64,000 nt of DNA from an uncultured Pirellula sp. Its GTDB lineage: Bacteria; Planctomycetota; Planctomycetia; Pirellulales; Pirellulaceae. A program made the position numbers and the translations under genes. The DNA lies in assembly GCA_903858115.1 (NCBI GenBank), contig CAIOHR010000060.1:1-64000 (forward strand), given 5' to 3'. The notes under the pieces were generated by a model. It saw only the letters and a list, made by a program, of their open reading frames with translations. It did not search any database and was not told the DNA's origin. This document shows positions 23,832-32,760 of this stretch, piece after piece; position 1 is the first letter of the stretch, and each line of letters starts with the position of its first letter.

Positions 23832-26522
23832 TTACTTTTTGTATCTCGCCGACCACCACCACTTGTGTAGTTCAATGGCTGGCACAATGGTTACACTCAC
23901 AGCAAAGGCGACACCCCATAGCCAAAGGTCAACAGGCTTGGTCACTAGCAGATCTTGCAAAAAGGGTACGTGCATCGCCGCCACGTGCATCAAGAATGCA
24001 CCGAGTGTGCCGAAGAATAGTACGGGACTGCGAAGGGGTGAAAGGTAAAACGCCGAGCGTGACTCCGATCTGCAATTGCCCACATGGAAATTCTCAAATA
24101 GCACCATCGCTAATAGCAATACGTTGCGTGAATCTTCTAGGGTGAAACCGTAACGCAGGCAGATGTCGTAAACGAGGAATCCACCACCACCGACAACGAC
24201 TATCGCCACCAGTAATCGCTCGACCATCAATCGATTGAATATGGGTTCATTAGGCGAGCGCGGTTTGCGTTGCAAACTATCTCCTTCTCCCGGCTCAAAA
24301 ACTAAGGCAATTCCTTGAATTCCGTCGGTAACTAAATTCAGCCAAAGCAATTGAACCGGCAACAATGGTACTTGCAACCCTGAAAGCATAGCCAGGAACA
24401 CCATGAAAAGCTCCGCCGCCCCCATCGAAAGGAGCAAATAGATAACTTTTCGAATGTTGTCATAAGCGATGCGTCCCTCTTCGATGCCGCCGACAATCGA
24501 ACGAAAATTGTCATCGCTGATCACAAGATCGGCTGCCTCACGAGCAACGTCGGTACCCGCTTTACCCATGGCGACGCCGATGTTGGCTGCTTGGAGTGCT
24601 GGAGCATCATTGACACCGTCACCCGTGACTGCAACAAAGTGACCCGCCTTGCGAGCCGCTTCGACAATTTGCAATTTTTGACGAGGCGTTACGCGAGCAA
24701 AGACACGAACATCTTTCACCATCGCTCCTAGTTGTTCGGGTGTCTTCCCCTCAAGGTCCGAGGCCGTGACCACCTGATCTTCGCGTGTTGCCAGCCCCAG
24801 ATCACGAGCAATTGCTAATGCAGTGATTCGGTGATCTCCTGTTATCATCGACACCAAGACGCCTGCCTTTTGGCATTCTGCAACCGCTTCGCGAGCACCA
24901 ACTCGCAACGGATCGATCATCCCGAGGAAGCCAACTAGATTGAGACCTTTCGGTTGCGGTGGAACCTCGTTACTCGTGAAAGCTCCAGCCATTTCCCCGG
25001 TAGCGACGGCGATGACGCGGAATCCGCGAGACGCCATTTCCAAAGCCATTTGCTCCACCCTAGCTCGATTGCCTTTTGAAAATTGGGCATCACGACACAT
25101 GTCCAGGACACGTTCCGGAGCGCCCTTGACGAAGACCTTTATCCGATTGTCCACTTTGTGATACGACGCAGCAAACTGGCGCTCCGATTCAAACGGAATC
25201 TTGCTCACTTCCGGGAAAAACTCCAGCGCATGTTCGCGATGCATTCCTAGCTTCACACCTAGATTCAACGCTGCGATGTCAACCGCATCCCCATGCCAAA
25301 CCCAATGTCCCTCACGCTGATGTAAGTCCGCTTCATTACAAAGTACTACTGCCTGAATGAGAGCATCCAGTCCAGAGTGAGCGGACTTGGCGACCGGTCG
25401 CGCACCAAAGTAGACTTCACCCCTGGGCGCGAAACCTTCGCCAGACACCGTGAACATGTCGTCGTTTGGCAAATGCACTTCACGCACCGTGAGTTCGTTG
25501 CAAGTGAGCGTCCCTGTTTTGTCGGTAGCAATCAGCGTGCAACTTCCAAGCCCCTCGACAGCCGTTAGGTTTCTGACGATCACATTACGTCTGGCCATGC
25601 GAGTCGTCGCAACAGCCAATGCAACTGTGATCGCCACGGGTAACCCCTCAGGTATCGCTGCGACGGCTAATGCTACGACAAAAAAAAAGGCCTCGACGAC
25701 CGTATAGCCCCAAAGAACACTACCTAACAAACCTATCCCGGTAGCGGCGAGCAAGGTCCCGATTGCCACATAATTGGTAAATCGCTCCATCCGTTCCAGC
25801 AACGGAGGCTTGCCACCTCCGCTGCCCATCACATCTAGAGCGAGTTGACCAACACTAGTCGAACTCCCGGTGGCGACAACCACTCCTTTTGCTCGGCCTC
25901 TTGAAACAAGCGAACCGGCAAAGGTCATGTTCTGTTGATCTGCAAGCCTAGCAGACGAGTCACCAATCCAGTTGGAATCTTTTCGGACCGTTATCGATTC
26001 GCCCGTCAACAACGACTCGTCCACTTCAAGTCCCTGAGACGACAACAAGCGAGTGTCTGCAGGAACACGATTGCCCGATTCCAGCCATATCACGTCTCCT
26101 GGTACCACATCTTCGGCGCTGACTTCGCAGACTTCGCCATCGCGTTCCACGTGCGCTTGCGTACTTAGCAGTTTCTTTAGCGCCTGACTGCTTTTCTCAG
26201 CCTGCCACTCCTGGTAAGCACCGATAATCGTGTTCAGCAAAAGGACGACTGCAATAAATAAAGCATCTTTCAAGTCACCAATGACGGCCGATACCACGGC
26301 TGCTGCAACTAGAATATAGATCAACGGGCTAATGAACTGCCCGAGCACGATCCTCCAAAGGGGCTTCGCTCCCTTTTCGGGAAGTACATTCGGACCATAC
26401 TCTTGCAATCGACGGCCAACCTCCGCCGCCGAGAGACCCGATTCGCTCGATTCCAATCCCTTCAGTACGGCGAAAACCGATTCGGAATGCCAATTTCGCT
26501 CGATGGGCGTGTTTGATTTCAT
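23832..26522 (-). CDS. P-type cation-transporting ATPase, P2 (Ca2+/Mn2+-like) type
   Basis: 896 residues with the full P2-type set: N-terminal cation-ATPase domain (SGLSAAEVGRRLQEYGPNVL), actuator TGES (about 180), TM4 AIPEGLPVAITVALAVA, phosphorylation site ATDKTGTLTCNELTV (about 335), nucleotide-binding part with FVKGAPERVLDMC, hinge TGDGVNDAPALQAANIG, and TM6 LLWLNLVTDGIQGIALVFEP, followed by the C-terminal four-helix bundle. PEGLP with NLVTDG fits pumps of the PMR1/LMCA1 group more than Na/K pumps, but ion choice is not certain. The start is supported by AGGA 8-11 nt upstream. Probable operon with the two Usp genes. Confidence 0.93.
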   Translation of the reverse strand: MKSNTPIERNWHSESVFAVLKGLESSESGLSAAEVGRRLQEYGPNVLPEKGAKPLWRIVLGQFISPLIYILVAAAVVSAVIGDLKDALFIAVVLLLNTIIGAYQEWQAEKSSQALKKLLSTQAHVERDGEVCEVSAEDVVPGDVIWLESGNRVPADTRLLSSQGLEVDESLLTGESITVRKDSNWIGDSSARLADQQNMTFAGSLVSRGRAKGVVVATGSSTSVGQLALDVMGSGGGKPPLLERMERFTNYVAIGTLLAATGIGLLGSVLWGYTVVEAFFFVVALAVAAIPEGLPVAITVALAVATTRMARRNVIVRNLTAVEGLGSCTLIATDKTGTLTCNELTVREVHLPNDDMFTVSGEGFAPRGEVYFGARPVAKSAHSGLDALIQAVVLCNEADLHQREGHWVWHGDAVDIAALNLGVKLGMHREHALEFFPEVSKIPFESERQFAASYHKVDNRIKVFVKGAPERVLDMCRDAQFSKGNRARVEQMALEMASRGFRVIAVATGEMAGAFTSNEVPPQPKGLNLVGFLGMIDPLRVGAREAVAECQKAGVLVSMITGDHRITALAIARDLGLATREDQVVTASDLEGKTPEQLGAMVKDVRVFARVTPRQKLQIVEAARKAGHFVAVTGDGVNDAPALQAANIGVAMGKAGTDVAREAADLVISDDNFRSIVGGIEEGRIAYDNIRKVIYLLLSMGAAELFMVFLAMLSGLQVPLLPVQLLWLNLVTDGIQGIALVFEPGEGDSLQRKPRSPNEPIFNRLMVERLLVAIVVVGGGGFLVYDICLRYGFTLEDSRNVLLLAMVLFENFHVGNCRSESRSAFYLSPLRSPVLFFGTLGAFLMHVAAMHVPFLQDLLVTKPVDLWLWGVAFAVSVTIVPAIELHKWWWSARYKK

Positions 26523-26757
26523 TTCTGTTTCCTGCTAGCGATCTATTGTATCGGTCTCGTTCCACAACCGACCGTCTATCCCCTTCTTCAACAGGTGACC
26601 GTTCTGAGCCGTACGAATCGTGCGGAGACAAGACCGATAACCAACCCGCAAGAACGCCGCCTCGTGCCCTCCTATATTTTCCGAAATTGTTCCCTCGCCC
26701 CCAGCCCGTTATGGCCAGAGGCGCATCATTCCGCACATATTGCGTCAGACTGACTCG

Positions 26758-27192
26758 CTAATCTTTATCTTCTCGAAGCAGAACATGGCACGCGACACAG
26801 CTAGTTGTCAGTTGATTGAATGCCATGGTCGCTCCCTCTGCATTCTTCCGCTTTGCCTGGCGAACAAGCTCGTTGTTTGCCAGATCAAACGCCTGCAGTT
26901 GCGAGCGATAGTTGGGATTGTTGCGCCGTACCAAAGCCTCCATCTTGCCAAGCGTTCTCATTTGCGAGGCGTCCTGCTCCAGTTTTTCGAAATCTCCTTT
27001 CGTTAGGGACTCAAGTATGGACTTTGAGTAGTCCAGCTTCTTTGCCATCCAGAAACTGATCGGTTGTTCTTTCGAAACCTTGGGAGCGGCGACCTCAGGC
27101 TGTTCAGGTTTTCTCGGTTCCTGGGCCAACAAAACACCGCAATTGGCAAGTCCAAGAAATCCAACTGCCATGAACGAGTTAACTGTTCTCAT
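26758..27192 (-). CDS. Exported cytochrome c'-like small haem protein
   Basis: 144 residues. A signal peptide (about 1-24: MRTVNSFMAVGFLGLANCGV) ends near LLAQ, followed by a Pro/Glu/Lys-rich linker and a helical domain. One c-type haem site, CVACH, lies near the C-terminus (about residues 133-137), where cytochrome c' and related four-helix-bundle cytochromes carry it. The mature domain (about 95 residues) is short for cytochrome c'. Expected to be periplasmic; an electron-transfer or gas-binding role cannot be told apart. It is upstream of the cation ATPase on the same strand with a 235-base gap, so it may have its own transcript. Confidence 0.8.
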   Translation of the reverse strand: MRTVNSFMAVGFLGLANCGVLLAQEPRKPEQPEVAAPKVSKEQPISFWMAKKLDYSKSILESLTKGDFEKLEQDASQMRTLGKMEALVRRNNPNYRSQLQAFDLANNELVRQAKRKNAEGATMAFNQLTTSCVACHVLLREDKD

Positions 27193-27410
27193 TTTCTACC
27201 TGCTTTTGACTGAGGATACAAAACCTAGACGCGAGAGCTAGCGAATCCTTTTCGCACTACGTTCTCTAGGATGCCGATTGTCCTATGCACTTTGCGTGCC
27301 CTGTTCCGCTTTTTTCAAGAGGACCTGCCATCGTGGGGCAGTCGGCTGGCACAACGGTAAGTTTCGTGAGAGATCGCTTCGCTCGGTCAGTGCCAGCTCA
27401 GCTCAGTCAG

Positions 27411-27436
27411 GCTCAGACAGTGCGCTCAGACAGTGC
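27411..27436. repeat. Perfect tandem 13-bp repeat
   Basis: GCTCAGACAGTGC occurs twice head to tail, at 27411-27423 and 27424-27436. It runs directly into the first copy of the AGTGCCATGCACTTT element. It lies in a region of loosely repeated CAGT/CTCAG words, consistent with slippage. Confidence 0.85.
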
Positions 27437-27446
27437 CATGCACTTT
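27432..27446. repeat. Near-palindromic dispersed element AGTGCCATGCACTTT, copy 1
   Basis: This 15-base word is identical at 27540-27554. AGTG and CACT form the arms of a small hairpin. A shortened version (TATGCACTTT) lies at 27284-27294. The spacing is about 108 bases and there is no shared spacer logic, so this is not a CRISPR. Confidence 0.6.
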
Positions 27447-27539
27447 ACAAAAAAAGTTGCAAGAATGGCGGGTTGGCTTCCATTTAGCGGGAGAATCACT
27501 TCCGTTCTCGCCGCCCGAGCGTTGTTGGGCGCTCCGGTG

Positions 27540-27554
27540 AGTGCCATGCACTTT
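27540..27554. repeat. Near-palindromic dispersed element AGTGCCATGCACTTT, copy 2
   Basis: Exact second copy of the element at 27432-27446, in the same orientation, in the same gene-free stretch. Confidence 0.6.
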
Positions 27555-27655
27555 CAAGAACAGTCCCCCACAGGCATAAAGCTGTGGTAGCGAAGCGCAG
27601 GAGAAAACGCTTCACGGTATTTCTTAACCGTCCTGCGCACCCAACCAGGATCAAT

Positions 27656-28228
27656 CTATCGACGCTTGGTCGGAGTCAACAACGCTTGCTTCAAATCGGC
27701 GTCTGCAGGTTTGTCCGATAACCAAATACCAAACAACGCTTGTTTGAACTTGGCTCCTGCGACCGTTCCCATGAGTTTGCCGTTTTTGCTGACCGAGACT
27801 CCTTGATTCGGGAGGTAGACCATTTCGAAGACGTCACCCTTTTTGATTTCATCTTTGAAAAATTCCCGAAACTGATTGATCTCTTTGCGAATCTCGCGAG
27901 TATCTCCGCCGGATACCTTTTTGAAGCCGTCTTCAAGAGAATCAACGAGACTGCTTTGACTGACAAAACCCGAAGTGATCTTGATCCGAATCGCCATCGG
28001 TTCATCGGCGGCGATAATGTTGGTAGAGTTGCTGTTTGGCTTGGTGAGATACAATCCAGCAACATAGAGCTCGAGGAATGTCTTCGTTCTTGCTCCGGAA
28101 CCGTTCAAGACTAGGCGATGTTCACCCGTCTGAATCTGTGCCGGCAGTTCTTCACCGGCATAAACGTCCATGCATGACAGACAGGTAGCAAAAAGTGATA
28201 AAGCCACTTGCAATAGTTTTCTTGACAT
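27656..28228 (-). CDS. Exported chalcone isomerase-like protein
   Basis: 190 residues from ATG 28228, chosen because AAGGAG sits 7 nt upstream and it puts a clean signal peptide first (MSRKLLQVALSLFATCLSCM, ending near VYAG). The mature part matches the bacterial chalcone-isomerase-like family: LVLNGSGARTKTFLELYVAG, YLTKPNSNSTNIIAADEP, IRIKITSGFVSQSSLVDSLE, and the end KFKQALFGIWLSDKPADADL. In bacteria this fold is usually a periplasmic protein with no proven enzyme activity. Single gene, tail to the repeat-bearing gap. Confidence 0.85.
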   Translation of the reverse strand: MSRKLLQVALSLFATCLSCMDVYAGEELPAQIQTGEHRLVLNGSGARTKTFLELYVAGLYLTKPNSNSTNIIAADEPMAIRIKITSGFVSQSSLVDSLEDGFKKVSGGDTREIRKEINQFREFFKDEIKKGDVFEMVYLPNQGVSVSKNGKLMGTVAGAKFKQALFGIWLSDKPADADLKQALLTPTKRR

Positions 28229-28604
28229 AAGCCGCTCCTTCCATTCCCTAAACATGAAAACCCATCGCCAATTCTCTTGCAAGCTATTCGTATCTTGGGA
28301 AGTGGCGAGTATGACAGTACCGGACTTTAGCAATTGCCAGCGGCTAAGAAAACACGAGTTGTTGTAGATCTTGCTCCGCTACCCCGCAGGCGCTAACGAT
28401 GAGACTTACGTGGCGAATGATGATCTCCCTTTCGGCTATCACGACGACTCGTTTGGGTGGGGATGCAGATACCGCAGGCTGGTTGACGTTAGGGAAGCTA
28501 CCCAAGTGAACACGATCCTTTTCTTCGCATTACGCCTGGGCGCATCTTGAATTTGCATGAAGGGCAGTCTCTTTCGAAAGCCTTTCTCTCGAAACCTTGA
28601 TCTC
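28229..28604. other. Non-coding stretch
   Basis: 376 bases between two minus-strand genes. I see no gene with support, no clear terminator hairpin and no repeat shared with the neighbouring gap. It presumably holds the promoter of the chalcone-isomerase-like gene. Confidence 0.5.
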
Positions 28605-29132
28605 TTACGCTTGTTTCGTCATATGGACAGCGTTTGTCGCGAGCGTGTTCAACGCGAGTTGAGTCCGGGTGCGAATCATGTTGCCGATCCAGGGTGCTAA
28701 CAAAAGCCAAGGCGTTATGGGAAGCATGCAGAAGCCAAAGGTAACCAGTATCCAATTCCAGCCTTGTGCCCAAGGAACACCAAAGCCGACACCGAACTGT
28801 TGCCCGAACACCCGTCCACCGATAACGCAAAACAACAGACCGAGCACCAAGCCCAATAACAACGGAAATCTTATGAGGAATCTTTGCATTGTGTCGACGC
28901 CTCCTAATTCAGCGTCGACTTGCAATTGATTTCCCTCTATTGCTAGGCGAATCTTCGATGCACCGAGTAAAGGATTCTGCTTCGTACTATTCAAGCCTGG
29001 GCCTGTCAAAATGGCTGAACGTTCATCGCGGTTGACGATTGCGAATCCATTATTGATCAAAATAGCGAGTGCGGCTTGGAGCGTTTCTCCACTCGGGCGC
29101 GGTATAACGGCGGATGTCGAGTAAGTCTGCAT
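28605..29132 (-). CDS. Small membrane protein of unknown function
   Basis: 175 residues, start supported by GAGG 7 nt before ATG. The first 85 residues are soluble and look like an alpha/beta domain (SGETLQAALAILINNGFAIV). Two hydrophobic segments follow, about 86-108 (FPLLLGLVLGLLFCVIGGRV) and about 127-150 (ILVTFGFCMLPITPWLLLAP). The C-terminus is short and polar. I do not recognise a named family. The layout suggests a cytosolic domain tethered to the inner membrane. Confidence 0.7.
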   Translation of the reverse strand: MQTYSTSAVIPRPSGETLQAALAILINNGFAIVNRDERSAILTGPGLNSTKQNPLLGASKIRLAIEGNQLQVDAELGGVDTMQRFLIRFPLLLGLVLGLLFCVIGGRVFGQQFGVGFGVPWAQGWNWILVTFGFCMLPITPWLLLAPWIGNMIRTRTQLALNTLATNAVHMTKQA

Positions 29133-29291
29133 TGCATATCCTCATATCTATAGAGAACGATCTCCAAGACAGCGAAGCGGAAAATAGATTATACATCATT
29201 GAAATGATGGAAGATACAATCCAGCTCCGCTTGTACTAAGCGATCAGACCTTATTGATCTTGCTACGGCTGCGTTCCAGCGAATCGATGGC

Positions 29292-30473
29292 CTAGTACTG
29301 CGCACCACGCACGATGCAGACTTTGGATGCTTGCTCCATCAAGTGTTCGAGGGACGCTACCGAATCGATGAAGGCGAACCCAAGGGATTCGACTTCATTC
29401 GGTTTCATCGACGAAAACAGGTACAAACTTCGTTGTTCACGAATCGATCTTAATACAGCGGCGGGGAAGGCATCTTCGACGTGAGCCTTTAGCAAACGAC
29501 GATTCGCCTCTTCACTTGGCGCGTCAGAAGCTAAGTCACGGATCCCTTTGGTGGACTTTTTGACATCACAGCAAACCACAATCCGTCCATCCGTTTTGCA
29601 TAGAGATTCGGCTTGCGAAGCAGCCCGAGCGACCGAAAGCCAGTTTTGCTGTTCCTCTTTACCATCGACCATGGCTATCACCAAATCGAAAGCGTTTGGG
29701 TCGACAGACGTCAGCAACTCCGTCGCTTGCTGAAACACCTTGTCAGGTTTACCTGCCAACACCTCGGCCACGTGACCATCTAACGATGGCACGACCGCAA
29801 TGGCAAAGTGAATGCCAACCAACCAGCCTGCTTCCTGGCTGAGGTTTTCATGTTGATGCAGATGGGTAAGGTTGTCTTCAAGCCAGGCGATGCTCCAGCG
29901 GAACTGCGATGCAGCATCCATAAAGCCAGGTGCAATACCATAAAGGTCAGAAGAGAGTGGACATTCCACCGTGCGTGCGCAATAGATGGGGATCGTAACA
30001 TCGGCATCCACAAGCTCTCTCTGCACGTAAATCGCATCTGCTGTCTCGCTTGCGGCGACGTAAGCGTGCGTGTCGATACTGTTCGGATCATGGAGGACTA
30101 CCGAAATCTCGGTTAGAGAAAGATCCGTTAGTCGTTGCCGAATGTGCTGGACTCGGGCTTCCGCGGTAGTACCCAACACGAGCGTTAGTCGAGAGGGTTC
30201 TATCCCGTGAGAAACCAGGTACTGCACAACCGCGACAACGACATTTTCACCGTCAGGAATACCATCTTCCACCGCAATCGTAACTCGATCATCTTCCAAG
30301 ATCCCTTGAACGAATGGTGGATAGTCTAGAGGAGAATCCAGCTGACGTGAGATCATGTCGTCATAATCCTCGCGTGTCTCTTTTCTCCCGTGTGAGACGA
30401 CCACTGTCCTGTCCGTCAACGGGAGTCGAATGCGGATACTGCCAATTATCGCAGTGAGAGTATGGCTGTTCAT
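29292..30473 (-). CDS. LarA-like (DUF2088) protein, catalytic motif not evident
   Basis: 393 residues from ATG 30473, which overlaps the upstream stop as ATGA and has AAGGA in place; ATG 30491 is less likely. The N-terminal half follows the lactate-racemase (LarA) fold: VTIAVEDGIPDGENVVVAVV, SHGIEPSRLTLVLGTTAEAR, and VVLHDPNS, which matches the family's NHD-type His. The His/Lys segment that holds the nickel-pincer cofactor in true LarA is not clear: the matching area reads SDLYGIAPGFMDAASQFRW. The C-terminal part has DAFPAAVLRSI. No larB, larC or larE gene is near. It is probably a LarA homologue with another function. Last gene of the hpt/glycosyltransferase operon. Confidence 0.72.
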   Translation of the reverse strand: MNSHTLTAIIGSIRIRLPLTDRTVVVSHGRKETREDYDDMISRQLDSPLDYPPFVQGILEDDRVTIAVEDGIPDGENVVVAVVQYLVSHGIEPSRLTLVLGTTAEARVQHIRQRLTDLSLTEISVVLHDPNSIDTHAYVAASETADAIYVQRELVDADVTIPIYCARTVECPLSSDLYGIAPGFMDAASQFRWSIAWLEDNLTHLHQHENLSQEAGWLVGIHFAIAVVPSLDGHVAEVLAGKPDKVFQQATELLTSVDPNAFDLVIAMVDGKEEQQNWLSVARAASQAESLCKTDGRIVVCCDVKKSTKGIRDLASDAPSEEANRRLLKAHVEDAFPAAVLRSIREQRSLYLFSSMKPNEVESLGFAFIDSVASLEHLMEQASKVCIVRGAQY

Positions 30474-31579
30474 CGCCGTTCCTTCATCCATTGTTGGTAT
30501 AGTTTTACGTGCGAGGAAACCATGTTCTCCAAAGAGTGGTTTTTTTGCACAAATTGTTGCGCTTGAGCCGTGAGGCTCGCCCGGAGGGAATCGTCCCGAA
30601 ATAGCTCGTTTGTTTGCCGTGCTAACGAATCGACGTCACCGATGGGGAATAACAAACCTGTCTTGCGATGGTGCACTAGGTCTCGATTGCCTGGAATATC
30701 AGATGCAATCACAGGCAGGCCAGTTTGCATTGCCTCTAGGATGACGTTGGATTGGCCTTCGTACAAGCTGCCATTCCACAGAACCGCGGCGTGTGGCAGT
30801 ATCTGCGCGACATCCGTTCGTTCGCCCACTATGAAGACTTGAGAGGAAGCACGAACATTATCGCTATACTGCTCCAATCGCGCCCGTTCGGGACCTTCAC
30901 CGATGATGATGTAGCTTGTGTTCTCATGGAATACTCGCAGTGTTTCTGCTGTCCAGATCAAATCCTTGTAACCTTTTTGATGCCATAATCTTCCTACCGA
31001 CAAAATCCATTTCCGATCTGGAGATACCCCTAATCGCTGGGCGGCTTCTTCGCGGCTGATCGCGGTCACCGTAGGGTCGGTAACTGCATTTGGAATCAAA
31101 GAGAAGTAGGCGTTTGGTATTCCGTGTTTACTGTAGAAATCGACGACCCCGGTGCTGTTGGTTGTTATTTTTCTTGTACGGTGTGCAAGAAAACGATCGA
31201 TCCAGAACTGCCATGATTTTTTCCATGGGTCAACGGATCTTTCGGACCCAACGACAATGGGTACCTTGGCGGAGATCGCTGCGCTTCGCCCGTAAGCGTT
31301 TGCCGCGAACAACCAAGTATGGACGATATCTGGTTTCGTTTTCAAAAAATGTCGTCGAAGACTTTGCCAAGCGAATGGATCTATCTTGCCCCGCTTGTCG
31401 ACGAAATGGATAGGAATGTTGCGTTCCCTTAGCCATTCTTCCCGTGGTCCGCTTCGCGTGATGGAAACGACTTCTGTTTCAAAAAGATCGCGCGGCAGTC
31501 CATCCGCGAGCAGGCATAATTGCTTTTCGGCGCCTCCCTGATCAAGCGTTGGAATGACTAATGCAATCTTACATTTCAT
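30470..31579 (-). CDS. GT4-family glycosyltransferase
   Basis: 369 residues from ATG 31579 (a start at 31621 would overlap the upstream gene by 37 nt and add 14 residues without family match). GT-B fold: IALVIPTLDQGGAEKQLCLL at the N-terminus (glycine-rich acceptor loop), then SVGRLWHQKGYKDLIW (about 210), and the nucleotide-sugar EX7E motif EGQSNVILE followed by GLPVIASDIPGNRDLV. These are typical of retaining GT4 enzymes that build exopolysaccharide, glycolipid or glycoprotein sugars. Donor and acceptor are unknown. It is sandwiched between another GT-like gene (5-nt gap) and the LarA-like gene (ATGA overlap). Confidence 0.9.
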   Translation of the reverse strand: MKCKIALVIPTLDQGGAEKQLCLLADGLPRDLFETEVVSITRSGPREEWLRERNIPIHFVDKRGKIDPFAWQSLRRHFLKTKPDIVHTWLFAANAYGRSAAISAKVPIVVGSERSVDPWKKSWQFWIDRFLAHRTRKITTNSTGVVDFYSKHGIPNAYFSLIPNAVTDPTVTAISREEAAQRLGVSPDRKWILSVGRLWHQKGYKDLIWTAETLRVFHENTSYIIIGEGPERARLEQYSDNVRASSQVFIVGERTDVAQILPHAAVLWNGSLYEGQSNVILEAMQTGLPVIASDIPGNRDLVHHRKTGLLFPIGDVDSLARQTNELFRDDSLRASLTAQAQQFVQKNHSLENMVSSHVKLYQQWMKERR

Positions 31580-31584
31580 CTTGA

Positions 31585-32760
31585 TCAGCTCCCCGTCGCT
31601 TGTTCCAAAAGTCGTCGCCACGATTCGAGATCGTGCGACGCTGAATTACTTTGTTGATAAGCATTTTTTAACTGCAACGCATTATGGCGGAAAACCGTTG
31701 CGTTAGCGTACCATCGATGAAGCTTTAATGCCAAGTCTGCTGGGGAGCAGTACATGGATTCCTGAATTCCAGGAACGATACCATTTTGCAGATCTGCCAT
31801 TTCTCGAACTAGGACCGGTAGTCCAGCGGCGATGACTAAGGGAAGGGTAAACTGTAGAGATTCTCCCGGCGAGGTAACCCAGGCCAAGTCAGCGACGTGG
31901 AGTATCTCCTCAATGTCGTCAAAACTATCAAAGATGAGAATTTCACGGTGCCACCCTCTATCTTTCAAGAAATCGTAGATCGTGTCGTTAGAAATTCCGG
32001 AATCAATAATCCACATTCGAATGGACGCGCCAGCATCAAGAAGGTCGCAAACCGCCAGCAATACGTTTCGAAGTTCGTTCCAGGACGTATTGCCCAAATG
32101 CACCATCAACGGAGTTTTATCTGGCACCACAAAATCCCCACTAAGCTTCTCCAAGCCTTCGCTTGCTGCTTTCTTCCGTTCTGGGCTCCTTTGTATTCTG
32201 GCAGAAGAGGAAAAGCCGATTCGATGGACATGGGACTCGTTGATACCACTAGCGATCAGCATGCGATGACTGCTCGGCAAGGGAGTAACGATCCATCGGC
32301 ACCTCCGTATCGCCTCCACTTTGGCTGACGGTTGCAGTCGAATGTTCGGTGCTCCTTCTGCGAGGAGCTCATCCGGTGCGAAACGTGCAATGATCGGAAT
32401 GGGCCATCTTCCTTGTTTTGAAAGCAAGACTTGCAATAGAGAATCAGCTCTATCCACGTAGATTGCATCGAACTCTTCCAACCGAGAATGAACCCATTGG
32501 ACGAGGTTTCTCTGGAAATGCGTCTCGTTCCAGTTCGTGTGGGGTGACGGCAATATTCGAAACACAGGGACGTTGCGAATTCTGAATTGGTCTGTCCAAT
32601 CTTGATGCCAGCGTGCCGTTAGAACCGTTGGATTAACGGAAATCTGATGCAGGGAAGATGTCCACTGGAGTAGACGCTGGCAACTATCTTCGCTCAATGG
32701 CCAGAAGCGCCTGGCGATAACCAGTAATCGGAGTGGTCGAAGATGTGACACGCCAACCAT
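31585..32760 (-). CDS. Glycosyltransferase-like protein with altered EX7E motif
   Basis: 391 residues. Its ATG shares one base with the stop of hpt (TGATG). GT-B features: LRLLVIARRFWPLSEDSCQR (typical N-terminus), MVHLGNTSWNELRNVLLAVC at the domain border, and DLAWVTSPGESLQFTLPLVI with AAGLPVLVREM near the C-terminus. The second Glu of the EX7E motif is Leu (ESLQFTLPL), so activity or chemistry may differ from the neighbouring GT. It may be a partner or regulator of the adjacent enzyme. Part of the hpt-GT-GT-LarA-like operon. Confidence 0.8.
   Translation of the reverse strand: MVGVSHLRPLRLLVIARRFWPLSEDSCQRLLQWTSSLHQISVNPTVLTARWHQDWTDQFRIRNVPVFRILPSPHTNWNETHFQRNLVQWVHSRLEEFDAIYVDRADSLLQVLLSKQGRWPIPIIARFAPDELLAEGAPNIRLQPSAKVEAIRRCRWIVTPLPSSHRMLIASGINESHVHRIGFSSSARIQRSPERKKAASEGLEKLSGDFVVPDKTPLMVHLGNTSWNELRNVLLAVCDLLDAGASIRMWIIDSGISNDTIYDFLKDRGWHREILIFDSFDDIEEILHVADLAWVTSPGESLQFTLPLVIAAGLPVLVREMADLQNGIVPGIQESMYCSPADLALKLHRWYANATVFRHNALQLKNAYQQSNSASHDLESWRRLLEQATGS

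Larger units (their letters stand above)
27193..27655. other. Non-coding stretch with short repeats
   Basis: 463 bases with no convincing gene. It holds two exact copies of a 15-base near-palindrome (27432-27446 and 27540-27554), a partial third copy (27284-27294), and a perfect tandem duplication of 13 bases (27411-27436). No T-run terminator or clear promoter was seen. Confidence 0.6.

Noticed and set aside
26329..26736. 135-residue minus-strand frame over the ATPase start
   Set aside because: Overlaps the clear P-type ATPase start in another frame and has no family match.
27411..27554. Repeats in the 27-kb gap as a CRISPR or attachment site
   Set aside because: Only two exact copies about 108 bases apart, no cas genes, no integrase, no tRNA.
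27600..27656. GAAGCG/CGCTTC inverted repeat as terminator of the chalcone-isomerase-like gene
   Set aside because: Only six base pairs, and the T-rich part lies in the loop, not after the stem.
29292..30473. True lactate racemase LarA
   Set aside because: Nickel-pincer His/Lys segment not evident and no larB, larC or larE nearby; kept only as LarA-like.
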